Assembly: GCA_044349305.1 (NCBI GenBank)
Contig: JBIKRF010000005.1
Coordinates: 1-63,019, forward strand
Direction of reading: 5' to 3'
DNA from: CAIZGX01 sp044349305
GTDB lineage: Bacteria; Bacteroidota; Bacteroidia; Flavobacteriales_D; Sanyastnellaceae
Length of the DNA: 63,019 bases
Shown: positions 52,752-61,447 of the stretch, in pieces
Layout: every line of letters begins with the position of its first letter
Position numbering within the stretch: the first letter of the stretch is position 1
Notes under the pieces: model-generated
The model's input: only the letters and a program-made list of their open reading frames with translations
Told to the model about the DNA's origin: nothing
The model's database searches: none
Program-made: the position numbers and the translations under genes

Positions 52752-54275
52752 TTAGCCCAGGGTTTCAATGCATTTTTGAATGCGTGGCAAAACGAATTCT
52801 TTTCCAACCAATGCAGCAACATGTGAAGCTCCAGGACCTGTAAGCACTCCTGTAAGTGCAATACGGAACAACGGCATAACAGCACCCATTCCTAAGTTGT
52901 TATCTGCCAAGAATTGCTTCATCGCAGCATCAATTGTTTCTACCGTGAATGGCTCGAGCGTTTCGAGCACCGCAGCCCATTTTTGAAGAATGGTTGCAGA
53001 TTCTCCTACTTTCCATTTCTTGGCAACCGCATCTGCGTCGTAAGAAGTTGGGTCAAGGAACAAGTATTCACCGTCTAATAAGTCTTTCGGGAAGATTGCG
53101 CGCTCAAGCATAAGCTCAATAACACCTTCCACGTAGGCCTTATCAACGTCGTATCCTTTTTCAATAACGGAAGGCATAATCATGTCTGCAAGCTCAGCAC
53201 GTGGCGTGTTGCGCATGTATTGTTGATTGAACCATTTGGTTTTTTCCGGATCGAATTTCGAACCCGATTTTCCAACACGTTCAATGGTGAAAGCTTCAAC
53301 CATTTCATCCAAAGTGAAAATCTCTTGGTTGTTGCTCGGTGCCCATCCCAATAAAAGCAACATGTTAATGAAGGCTTTTGGAAGGTATCCACTTTCGCGG
53401 TATCCGCTTGAAATATTTCCTGTTTCAGGATCAGTCCATTGAAGCGGGAACACCGGAAATCCTAAACGATCTCCATCTCTCTTGCTCAATTTTCCGTTGC
53501 CGTCTGGTTTCAAGATCAACGGCAAATGCGCGAACAACGGGGCTTCCCATTCAAACGCTCTGTACATCATTACGTGCAACGGTGCAGAAGGCAACCACTC
53601 TTCACCACGAATAACGTGGCTAATTTCCATGGTGTGGTCGTCTACGATATTGGCCAAGTGATAGGTTGGCATTCCATCTGACTTATATAAAACTTTGTCG
53701 TCGAGTTCGTTCGTTGAGAACACCACCCATCCACGAATAATATCTTGAAATCTTACTTCTTCGTTGCGTGGCATTTTGAAACGCACCACAAACGGATCTC
53801 CTTTTTCCAATCGAGCAGCAACTTCGTCTGCTGGAAGGGTTAAGGAGTTCTTCATGGTCATGCGCGAAATGCTGTTGTATTGCCAGTTCGGCATCTTCGC
53901 CAATTCCGCTTGCTTGCGAATGTTATCTAATTCTTCTGGGGTATCGAATGCGTAGTATGCCCAGCCTTTTTCAATCAATTCCAAAGCATACGCTTTGTAC
54001 ATTGGTTTTCTTTCGCTCTGACGGTAAGGCTCGTGCTTTCCGCCGTAACCAACACCTTCGGTAGGCTCGATGCCGCACCACTTCAATGAATCTAAAATGT
54101 ATTGTTCAGCACCCGGAACATAGCGTGTTTGGTCGGTGTCTTCAATTCGAATTAAAAAATCTCCGCCGTGCTTCTTAGCGAAAAGATAATTGTATAACGC
54201 AGTGCGCACTCCACCCATGTGCAAGGGGCCTGTTGGGCTAGGAGCAAAACGAACACGAACTCTTGGTGATGTCAT
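52752..54275 (-). CDS. gltX: Glutamyl-tRNA synthetase
   Basis: 507 aa, class I. HIGH-type motif PSPTGPLHMGGVRTALYNYL (from residue 12) and KMSKS-type motif KLSKRDG are both intact, with a C-terminal helical anticodon-binding domain. Charges tRNA(Glu), which also feeds the HemA reaction encoded elsewhere in this window. Confidence 0.97.
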   Translation of the reverse strand: MTSPRVRVRFAPSPTGPLHMGGVRTALYNYLFAKKHGGDFLIRIEDTDQTRYVPGAEQYILDSLKWCGIEPTEGVGYGGKHEPYRQSERKPMYKAYALELIEKGWAYYAFDTPEELDNIRKQAELAKMPNWQYNSISRMTMKNSLTLPADEVAARLEKGDPFVVRFKMPRNEEVRFQDIIRGWVVFSTNELDDKVLYKSDGMPTYHLANIVDDHTMEISHVIRGEEWLPSAPLHVMMYRAFEWEAPLFAHLPLILKPDGNGKLSKRDGDRLGFPVFPLQWTDPETGNISSGYRESGYLPKAFINMLLLLGWAPSNNQEIFTLDEMVEAFTIERVGKSGSKFDPEKTKWFNQQYMRNTPRAELADMIMPSVIEKGYDVDKAYVEGVIELMLERAIFPKDLLDGEYLFLDPTSYDADAVAKKWKVGESATILQKWAAVLETLEPFTVETIDAAMKQFLADNNLGMGAVMPLFRIALTGVLTGPGASHVAALVGKEFVLPRIQKCIETLG

Positions 54276-54294
54276 AATAGTTTTTGAAAGTGTG

Positions 54295-54326
54295 CAAATT
54301 TACGATAATAGTGGGCTTGATTACAA
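54295..54326 (-). promoter_or_regulatory. gltX promoter
   Basis: On the minus strand, TTG (54326-54324), 21 nt, TAAATTTG (54302-54295). The ATG at 54275 is 19 nt downstream. The -33 element lies within the last codons of mfd. Confidence 0.65.
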
Positions 54327-57300
54327 TTTAGAACCTTCCGTTAGCGCGTTAAGTAGGCGATTGGCTTTATCCATGTTTGTTACATCTGGAAATGCAATGC
54401 GAAGGGTGTCGTCTTTCTCATACATTTTTCCAGCAACCGGATTCAGCTTAATGAAGTTCAATACACGCGTGAAGGCATCGCTTTGGTAAAATGGAGAGTC
54501 TTGTTTCGAAATGAAATAACCAATCATCTTCCCACTCTTCAACACCAATTTTTCGAAACCAATTTCTCGCGCTTTCCAACGCAAACGCATGGTGTCTATC
54601 AATTGAGTAACAGGCTTCGGAATAGGGCCGAATCTATCTTCCAAGTCTTGCGAGAACTTTTGAATCTCTTCTTCGTGTTCCATGTCGTCGAGCGCTTTGT
54701 ACAGCGCAATACGTTCCGAAATATTTCCAACATACTCATCTGGAATAAGCAATTCGAAGTCGGTTTCAAGCACTGTGTCTTTCACGAATGTTGCGTTCTT
54801 CTTCATTTCCTCTTCATACAATTCTTGGAAATGTTCTTGCTTCAATTCTTGAAGGGCTTCATCTAAAATTTTCTGATACGTTTCGAATCCCAATTCATTA
54901 ATAAATCCGCTTTGTTCACCGCCTAACAAATTTCCTGCGCCGCGAATATCTAAGTCACGCATGGCAATGTGCATTCCGGAACCAAGATCAGAGAATTGCT
55001 CAATGGCTGTCAAGCGTTTTTTCGCATCGTCGGTAAGCATGTGCGTAGGCGGACTTAACAAGTAACAAAATGCTTGCTTGTTGTTTCGTCCTACGCGTCC
55101 GCGCAATTGGTGAAGATCACTCATTCCGAAGTGATGCGCATCGTTAATGATAATGGTATTCGCATTCGGAATGTCAATACCACTTTCAACAATGGAAGTT
55201 GAAACGAGCACGTCGAATTCTCCTTCAATAAACTTGTTCATCACCTCTTCCAAGTCTTCACCGCTCAATTGTCCGTGGCCAATGCCAATGCGAACATCCG
55301 GACAAACGCGTTGAATCAATCCGGCCATTTCGCGTAAGTTCTGAACGCGGTTGTGCACGAAGAAAACTTGACCACCGCGCTGCACTTCGTAGCTTATGGC
55401 GTCGCGAACAATTTCTTCCCCGAATGGAATTAATTCGGTTCGAATGGGAACGCGATTTGGTGGAGGCGTTTGAATAATACTCAAGTCACGCGCACCCATG
55501 AGCGAGAACTGCAACGTTCTTGGAATGGGCGTCGCAGTAAGCGTTAATGCATCTACGTTCGCACGCAATGTTTTTAATTTGTCTTTCGCAGCGACTCCGA
55601 ACTTTTGTTCTTCGTCAATAATCATCAATCCAAGATCATTGAATACTACACGTTTTCCAAGTATTGCATGGGTGCCAATGAGGATGTCTACTTTTCCATT
55701 TTTTACGCGTTCTAACGTTTCTGAATTTTGCTTCGCTGTTTTGAAACGATTGATGTATTCTATGGTTACTGGAAAATCTTTCAATCGCGATCTGAAACTC
55801 TTGTAATGTTGAATGGAAAGAATAGTTGTTGGAACGAGCACTGCGACTTGCTTTCCGTCGGCCACCGCTTTGCACGCTGCGCGAATGGCAATCTCAGTTT
55901 TTCCGAATCCAACGTCCCCGCATACCAAACGATCCATAGGGAAAGCTGCTTCCATGTCTTCTTTTACCGCAACAGAAGCCTTGTATTGATCGGGAGTGTC
56001 TTCGTACATAAAGGACGCTTCCAGTTCCGTTTGCATGTATGTATCGGGCTGAAATGCGAAGCCTTTCGTTGACTTCCGTTTCGCGTATAGCTTAATTAAA
56101 TCGAAGGCAATTTCTTTCACCTTCGTTTTCGTTTTGCGCTTTAAGTTTTGCCAAGCGTTACTTCCAAGTTTGTCCATGGAAGGTGCAGTTCCTTCCTTTC
56201 CGGTAAACTTGCTAATGCGATGCAACGAGTGAATGCTTACGTACAGAATGTCACCGCCTTTGTATGTCAAGCGAATGGCTTCTTGTTCTTTTCCATTTAC
56301 ATCAATCTTCTGCAACCCACTGAATTGGCCTACTCCGTGATCTATGTGCACCACATAGTCTCCCGGCTGCAATGCAAGAATTTCTTTCAGTGTGAGCGCT
56401 TCTTTATTTTTTTTGAAACCTTCTTTCAGTTTGAAACGATGGTAACGTTGAAAGATTTGGTGGTCGGTGTAGTACAGAATTTTTTTATTCTGATCCATGA
56501 ACCCTTCGCTAATTTCAAGTATCTCTTGAACGTATGCGATATCCTTTCTCTTGTCTTGAAAAATCTGATCGAGTCGTTCCAATTGTTTCGACTGTCCAGC
56601 AACAATGTGGGCTTTGTATCCTTGTTGAATGAGATTCTCCAAATGCTCGGCAAGCAATTCAAAATTCTTGTTGAAGGAAGGTTGAGGCGTGCAATGGAAC
56701 TCTTCGGTTTCTCCAAGGAATTGACGCTTGCTTCCGAATTCAATCACACGTTTGTCTTCCAACTGCTTTAACCATTCGTGTTTTGAAGTGAAAAGCGCGT
56801 CGGGTTTATCGTGCGAAAGATTGGCTGAAAGCTTGTTGAATCGCTCCTCTGCCTTTTCCATTTCAGCTTGAAATTGCGCAAGGGAAGATTCCGTATTGCT
56901 CATCCAAACGACGGTGTTGGAAGGAAGGAAATCGAGAAGCCCGATGCGTACTTCTTCGGAATGTTTTGAATGTGTATTCGGAACAATAATGGCCTTGGTC
57001 ATTTTGTTCACCGACAACTGTGTTGCTGGATCGAAGTTTCGAATGCTTTCTACTTCTTCATCGAAAAACTCAATGCGGTAGGGATTTTCATAACTGAAAG
57101 AGAAAACATCGACGATACCTCCGCGCACGGCGTACTGTCCTGGTTCGTATACATAATCTACTTTTTCAAATTGAAATTCAATGAATACTTCGTCAATGAA
57201 ATCCATCGAGTACGATTGCCCCACATCAATACTGAATGTGTTTTTCTCAAGTTCTTGATGGGTGACTACTTTTTCAAACAGAGCTTCTGGATAGGATACA

Positions 57301-57677
57301 ACGATGTAGTTTTTTCTATTCTTCTGAAGCTTGTTCAGCACCTCTGTGCGAATGGCGATGTTTGCGTTCTGCGTAGTCTCTACATCATAGGCCAGACGAG
57401 CGGTTCGTGGGAAAAAGAGTCCAGGCGTTTTCTCTTGTTCTTTTTCATCGGACCCAATTTCAAGAATGGCCTCAAGGTCGTTGAGGAAATAGGCTGCTTT
57501 TTCTTTATCGTCGAGCACTACCAATTGAGTAACCGGAGAAGAGGAATAAAAAGCACTGCAAATGAACGCAGGAGCACTTCCAGCTAAGCCTCTTAAATGA
57601 AGTTTACTTTTATCTTCTGCGATTTTATTCTCAATCGAGGCTATTTCTTTTTCCCAAACGGAAAGACGTGGTTTCAT
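54321..57677 (-). CDS. mfd: Transcription-repair coupling factor
   Basis: 1,118 aa. N-terminal UvrB-homology region, RNA-polymerase-interaction domain (about 440-500, LQPGDYVVHIDHGVGQFSGL), the SF2 translocase with P-loop GDVGFGKT (587-594), DEEQ box and LTLTATPIPRTLQ, and the C-terminal TRCF domain. Removes RNA polymerase stalled at DNA damage and recruits UvrA. It is separated from the upstream histidine kinase by a 90-bp gap with a hairpin. Confidence 0.97.
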   Translation of the reverse strand: MKPRLSVWEKEIASIENKIAEDKSKLHLRGLAGSAPAFICSAFYSSSPVTQLVVLDDKEKAAYFLNDLEAILEIGSDEKEQEKTPGLFFPRTARLAYDVETTQNANIAIRTEVLNKLQKNRKNYIVVSYPEALFEKVVTHQELEKNTFSIDVGQSYSMDFIDEVFIEFQFEKVDYVYEPGQYAVRGGIVDVFSFSYENPYRIEFFDEEVESIRNFDPATQLSVNKMTKAIIVPNTHSKHSEEVRIGLLDFLPSNTVVWMSNTESSLAQFQAEMEKAEERFNKLSANLSHDKPDALFTSKHEWLKQLEDKRVIEFGSKRQFLGETEEFHCTPQPSFNKNFELLAEHLENLIQQGYKAHIVAGQSKQLERLDQIFQDKRKDIAYVQEILEISEGFMDQNKKILYYTDHQIFQRYHRFKLKEGFKKNKEALTLKEILALQPGDYVVHIDHGVGQFSGLQKIDVNGKEQEAIRLTYKGGDILYVSIHSLHRISKFTGKEGTAPSMDKLGSNAWQNLKRKTKTKVKEIAFDLIKLYAKRKSTKGFAFQPDTYMQTELEASFMYEDTPDQYKASVAVKEDMEAAFPMDRLVCGDVGFGKTEIAIRAACKAVADGKQVAVLVPTTILSIQHYKSFRSRLKDFPVTIEYINRFKTAKQNSETLERVKNGKVDILIGTHAILGKRVVFNDLGLMIIDEEQKFGVAAKDKLKTLRANVDALTLTATPIPRTLQFSLMGARDLSIIQTPPPNRVPIRTELIPFGEEIVRDAISYEVQRGGQVFFVHNRVQNLREMAGLIQRVCPDVRIGIGHGQLSGEDLEEVMNKFIEGEFDVLVSTSIVESGIDIPNANTIIINDAHHFGMSDLHQLRGRVGRNNKQAFCYLLSPPTHMLTDDAKKRLTAIEQFSDLGSGMHIAMRDLDIRGAGNLLGGEQSGFINELGFETYQKILDEALQELKQEHFQELYEEEMKKNATFVKDTVLETDFELLIPDEYVGNISERIALYKALDDMEHEEEIQKFSQDLEDRFGPIPKPVTQLIDTMRLRWKAREIGFEKLVLKSGKMIGYFISKQDSPFYQSDAFTRVLNFIKLNPVAGKMYEKDDTLRIAFPDVTNMDKANRLLNALTEGSKL

Positions 57678-57700
57678 AAGTGCTTCATCAAACGAGTAAA

Positions 57701-57722
57701 CCCCGAGATTGCTTTCTCGGGG
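57701..57722 (-). terminator. Hairpin between the histidine kinase and mfd genes
   Basis: A perfect 8-bp stem CCCCGAGA / TCTCGGGG with a six-base loop. On the minus strand it follows the kinase stop, but its T run is short (TTT). A terminator is likely; an mRNA-stabilising hairpin is also possible. Confidence 0.5.
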
Positions 57723-57767
57723 AATTTTGTTTCGGCAAAAGTAAAGTATGCTTGGCGCTACAAAAAG

Positions 57768-58811
57768 TTAATTCGATTTTTTAATCGTGAAGCCGAATGT
57801 GCTTCCTACTTCTTCTGTACTTCGAACGCTTAATGTTTGTTGGTGATTTTCGATAATGTGTTTGCATATAGCAAGCCCCAATCCTGAACCTCCCTCATGA
57901 CGCGATCGACTTTTATCAACGCGATAGAATCGCTCGAAAAGACGCGCCAAATGTTCTTTTGCAATACCAATACCGTTGTCTGCCACTTCAACAAGAACAT
58001 TGTCATTCATATCGTAAAAACGAATGCGTGTTTCTCCACCTTCAATGCCGTAGTTCACGCTATTTACGATAAGATTAATGAGCACCTGTTCAATCTTATT
58101 GCGATCGGCTTCTACCCACAATTCGTTGAATGGTCCGTTTTTTACGAAAAGAGTGACGTGTTTCTCGCTTGCGAATTTTTCCAATGAATCACTCACTTCA
58201 TGTGCGAGTTGAAGAATGTCGAATCGAACAATTTTTAATGGTACAGCACCACTTTCCAAACGTGAAATTTCATCTAAGTCTGAAACTAAATGTTCCAAAC
58301 GTTCGCAACTTGAGATGGCTCTTTCTAGGAATTTCTTGCGAAGTTCTGGATCCATGTCATCGTTATCGGCAAGGGTATCTAGATATCCTTGTATATTGAA
58401 GATGGGTGTCTTTAATTCGTGAGCCAGATTGCCTACAAACTCTTTTCGGAAGTTGTCTGCATTTTGGAGGTCTTTGATCTCTCCGATTTTTTCTTCCGCC
58501 CAATGCGCAACATCTTGATTCACCTCAGCTAGAATGTCTGTGCTCATTTCCAGTCCTTTTTTTTCAGACTGGGTTTTAAAGGAGTGAATGGTTTTATAAA
58601 TTACCTTAACCTTGCTGTAGAGGAATCGTTCAATGAAGGTGTATACAACGAAATAGGTAATAGACATACCCAATGCAATGAAAAGCAAGAGTAATTCTAT
58701 TTCGAAATCTCGTTCAAGAAGGTATGCAATAACAAAATAGACGGTTGCAAGGGGCAGCACAACGAAAAGTGCAGAGGAGAGGGCTACTTGTTTTGGAGTT
58801 CGAACATTCAC
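57768..58811 (-). CDS. Sensor histidine kinase (PhoR-like, without a visible sensor domain)
   Basis: 347 aa. Two membrane helices near the N-terminus (about 10-32 and 38-60) with a tiny loop, a coiled segment, then HisKA (FVGNLAHELKTPIF, His131) and HATPase (N box LINLIVNSVNY; ADNGIGI; GGSGLGLAICKHI). No PAS or large periplasmic domain is seen, so the signal is probably sensed in the membrane or by a partner. It overlaps the response-regulator gene by 4 nt. PhoR-like identity is inferred from domain layout only. Confidence 0.9.
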   Translation of the reverse strand: MNVRTPKQVALSSALFVVLPLATVYFVIAYLLERDFEIELLLLFIALGMSITYFVVYTFIERFLYSKVKVIYKTIHSFKTQSEKKGLEMSTDILAEVNQDVAHWAEEKIGEIKDLQNADNFRKEFVGNLAHELKTPIFNIQGYLDTLADNDDMDPELRKKFLERAISSCERLEHLVSDLDEISRLESGAVPLKIVRFDILQLAHEVSDSLEKFASEKHVTLFVKNGPFNELWVEADRNKIEQVLINLIVNSVNYGIEGGETRIRFYDMNDNVLVEVADNGIGIAKEHLARLFERFYRVDKSRSRHEGGSGLGLAICKHIIENHQQTLSVRSTEEVGSTFGFTIKKSN

Positions 58812-59485
58812 GCTTCGAATTTATAACCAACTCCCTTAATTGTCTTAAAATTTTCGTCGCCTAATTTTTCGCGCAGTTTGCGAATGTGAACATCAATGGT
58901 TCTGTCTCCAACAATAACGTCGTTTCCCCAGATAGAATTCAAAATATTTTCTCTAGTGAAAACGCGACCTGGAGCGCTTGATAACAATACCAAAAGTTCA
59001 AATTCTTTTTTAGGAAGTTGAATCTGAACCCCGTCCTTGGTAACCAAATATTTATCTCGATCAATTTCAATTCCACCAATACTCATTTCTTTTTTCACGT
59101 CAGTTGGACCTGATCTGCGAAGCAAAGCTTTGATTTTCGAAACGAGCAAACGTTGGCGAATAGGCTTGGTAATAAAGTCATCTGCACCAGCTTCAAATCC
59201 TGCGATTTGGCTGTAATCTTCGTTGCGAGCGGTAAGAAAAGTGATGACAACATTTTGAAGTGAAGGAATCTCGCGAATTTCTCTGCATGTTTCCATGCCA
59301 TCCATTTCAGGCATCATCACATCAAGAATAATTAAATCAGGAAGTTCGCGCTTAGCTACTTCAAGACCTTTTTTTCCGTTCAATGCTGTGCATACGTCGT
59401 ACCCTTCTTTTTCCAAATTAAATGTGAGCAAATCAAGAATGTCTTGTTCGTCGTCTACACAAAGTATTTTTGGTTTTTTTGCCAT
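58808..59485 (-). CDS. OmpR/PhoB-type response regulator
   Basis: 225 aa. Receiver domain with acidic pair CVDDEQD, phospho-acceptor Asp55 in LIILDVMMPEMDG and a K in ITKPI; winged-helix DNA-binding domain at 130-225 (RENILNSIWGND ... TIDVHIRKLREKLG). It is the first gene of the pair, with the kinase next. The upstream region to 59603 contains TTAA-type repeats at about 11-bp spacing. Targets unknown. Confidence 0.93.
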   Translation of the reverse strand: MAKKPKILCVDDEQDILDLLTFNLEKEGYDVCTALNGKKGLEVAKRELPDLIILDVMMPEMDGMETCREIREIPSLQNVVITFLTARNEDYSQIAGFEAGADDFITKPIRQRLLVSKIKALLRRSGPTDVKKEMSIGGIEIDRDKYLVTKDGVQIQLPKKEFELLVLLSSAPGRVFTRENILNSIWGNDVIVGDRTIDVHIRKLREKLGDENFKTIKGVGYKFEA

Positions 59486-59556
59486 TCTATTGCAATCTTT
59501 GAATCGAATTATTCACCACGAAGGTAGGAGTGTTTTCATAGATTCGCACCCTGCTC

Positions 59557-59586
59557 TAGGTTAACCTAAAGTTAAGTTTTCTTAAC
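59557..59586. promoter_or_regulatory. Possible OmpR/PhoB-type operator between the regulator and SDR genes
   Basis: The 118-bp divergent gap contains TAGGTTAACCTA (a perfect palindrome at 59557-59568) and GTTAAG-TTTT-CTTAAC (59571-59586). The three TTAA cores start at 59561, 59572 and 59582, near 11-bp steps, like direct-repeat sites bound by PhoP/PhoB-family regulators. Function is inferred only. Confidence 0.35.
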
Positions 59587-59603
59587 GCGGAAATGATATA
59601 AAA

Positions 59604-60395
59604 ATGGGACAATTTCAGAATAAGGTGATTTGGATTACTGGCGCTAGCAGTGGCATTGGTGAGGCTGTCGCAAAGGCTTTCAATGCCGCTGGTGCAACAG
59701 TTCTTATCTCTTCACGAAGAAGAGAAGAATTGGAACGCGTAAAGGGAACTTGTGCTTTTCCTGAAAAGGTTCATATTTTTCCCTTGGATTTAACTCAAGC
59801 CTCTTCAATTGAAACGGTTTCGAATGAAGTGCTCTCAAAGTTTGAAATAGACTTGTTGTTCAACAATGGAGGAATTAGTCAGCGTTCGTTAACTGCTGAA
59901 ACATCTATTGAAAACGATAGAAAAATTTTTGAAGTGAATTACTTCGGCCATGTGCAAATGACTAAGGCAGTTTTGCCTCAAATGCTTAAGAGAAGAACGG
60001 GACACATAGTAGCCATTTCTAGCCTAACTGGAAAGTGGGGGTTTTACTTGCGCTCTGCTTACTCAGCATCGAAGCATGCGTTGCATGGATTTTTTGATTC
60101 GCTGCGTATGGAAGTTGAGGATCAAGGCTTACAAGTTACCCTTGTTACACCGGGATTTATTGCTACTGAAATTTCGAAACACGCCTTGGATAAAACCGGA
60201 AATCCAACAGGAGAAATGGATAACAATCAAGCACAAGGAATTTCTTCTGAAGAATGCGCCAATCAAATTTTATCGGGCATCGCTGCTAGAAAAAGAGAAT
60301 TTGGTGTAGGAGGAAAGGAGCTGCGGGCGTTATTCCTGCACAGGTATTTCCCAAAACTTTTCAGAAAAATATTAAAACGACAAGCAGCGCGTTAG
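59604..60395 (+). CDS. Short-chain dehydrogenase/reductase
   Basis: 263 aa, classical SDR fold. Cofactor motif TGASSGIG (12-19), NNGG at 87-90, catalytic Ser140, Tyr153 and Lys157 (ISSLTG, YSASK). The substrate is not predictable. It is divergent from the response-regulator gene and convergent with the VOC gene, sharing a 4-nt stop overlap. Confidence 0.93.
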   Translation: MGQFQNKVIWITGASSGIGEAVAKAFNAAGATVLISSRRREELERVKGTCAFPEKVHIFPLDLTQASSIETVSNEVLSKFEIDLLFNNGGISQRSLTAETSIENDRKIFEVNYFGHVQMTKAVLPQMLKRRTGHIVAISSLTGKWGFYLRSAYSASKHALHGFFDSLRMEVEDQGLQVTLVTPGFIATEISKHALDKTGNPTGEMDNNQAQGISSEECANQILSGIAARKREFGVGGKELRALFLHRYFPKLFRKILKRQAAR

Positions 60396-61447
60396 TCTTT
60401 GATTCGCGAGAATCGAAGTGCGTTCAGCATAAAGTTAGGAAGCGGCTTTAACGGATCACGTTTTTCTACATTCAAAAATATTCCCCATTTTTCCACGATA
60501 GGTACTTTGTATACTTCGATTAATTCGATAAGTGTTCCATCGGGATCATCAATGTAAGTGCAATGCACTTTAGTTTGTCCCATGCTCAATGCATCGTTGC
60601 TATCGCATCTAAATGGAAAACCCTGCTCAGCTAAATTGGCTCCTAGTTTCTTCATTCCTTTCACATCGAGACCCAAGTGAACAAATCCTGAATCTCCCCA
60701 AATTCGACCTTTGAAAGTTCTCGCAGGAACGCGGTCTAATGCTTGAACGAGTTCAATAAATGTCTCTCCCATTACTCGTGCAAATCCGCCACCGGTTGGA
60801 GCCGATTGCTTCAATCGAACACGACGGTACTGTTCTTTTCCTCCGGGTAAATGTCCCCAATCGTTGAACGTTCCTGTGCGGTCGAAAACAACTTCGTCGT
60901 ATCCCAATAAGTTTGAATAAAGATTCATTGCTGCCACCATATTGGTAACACCAATGCTACAACCCGCAACGCCGTTGCTCGGGTGGCCCATGTCTCTGTA
61001 GCATTCTTTTGTAGGTTCAACACGGAAAAAATTCCCGTCAATATCCGTTAAATCGAAGACTTGCTGCTGGGCAGGATTAAGTTGAATTTCGCTCACATTG
61101 CGCGCGCCATTGTTTTTGCAATGGGCATGCATATTTTTCACATCGCGCGACTTCATGTGTATTTGGAAGATATGAAGATCGCCTACCTTAATTTGAAAAT
61201 CGGCCTTGCGGGGTTCGAAAGTGGTAGGACGAATAACTTCCATGGCACAGCCGCCCTGAAGGTTCATGATCATGCTTGCGCGTTTCGTAATGGTTTTTTC
61301 ATGCGTGTAGCAATCCATAAGTGGCGCAGGTTGAACACTGTCAAAAAACGGAATATTCATCCCGAAAATCTTACGGTAATACTTCAATGAAGCATCTATA
61401 TCTTGAACTGCAACACCTAGGTGTTGAATGCTATTAATTCTGTTCAT
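60392..61447 (-). CDS. VOC-superfamily protein with two glyoxalase-like domains
   Basis: 351 aa. Two vicinal-oxygen-chelate domains: the first from SIQHLGVAVQDIDASLKYYR, the second from about residue 165 (SIGVTNMVAAMNLYSNLLGY then GFVHLGLDVKGM and DDPDGTLIELIEVY). Similar layout occurs in hydroxyphenylpyruvate dioxygenases and other ring-cleaving or glyoxalase enzymes, but the second domain has Ser where a metal His would be expected at its first strand, so the activity is unclear. Its start overlaps the acyltransferase gene's end by 14 nt. Confidence 0.8.
   Translation of the reverse strand: MNRINSIQHLGVAVQDIDASLKYYRKIFGMNIPFFDSVQPAPLMDCYTHEKTITKRASMIMNLQGGCAMEVIRPTTFEPRKADFQIKVGDLHIFQIHMKSRDVKNMHAHCKNNGARNVSEIQLNPAQQQVFDLTDIDGNFFRVEPTKECYRDMGHPSNGVAGCSIGVTNMVAAMNLYSNLLGYDEVVFDRTGTFNDWGHLPGGKEQYRRVRLKQSAPTGGGFARVMGETFIELVQALDRVPARTFKGRIWGDSGFVHLGLDVKGMKKLGANLAEQGFPFRCDSNDALSMGQTKVHCTYIDDPDGTLIELIEVYKVPIVEKWGIFLNVEKRDPLKPLPNFMLNALRFSRIKD

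Noticed and set aside
52751..52885. Longer folB frame reaching back into gltX
   Set aside because: It adds 45 residues unlike FolB and overlaps gltX; ATG 52750 gives the normal family length.
59571..59586. GTTAAG-TTTT-CTTAAC as a terminator
   Set aside because: It is AT-rich, lacks a T run, and no plus-strand gene ends upstream; an operator or chance palindrome is likelier.
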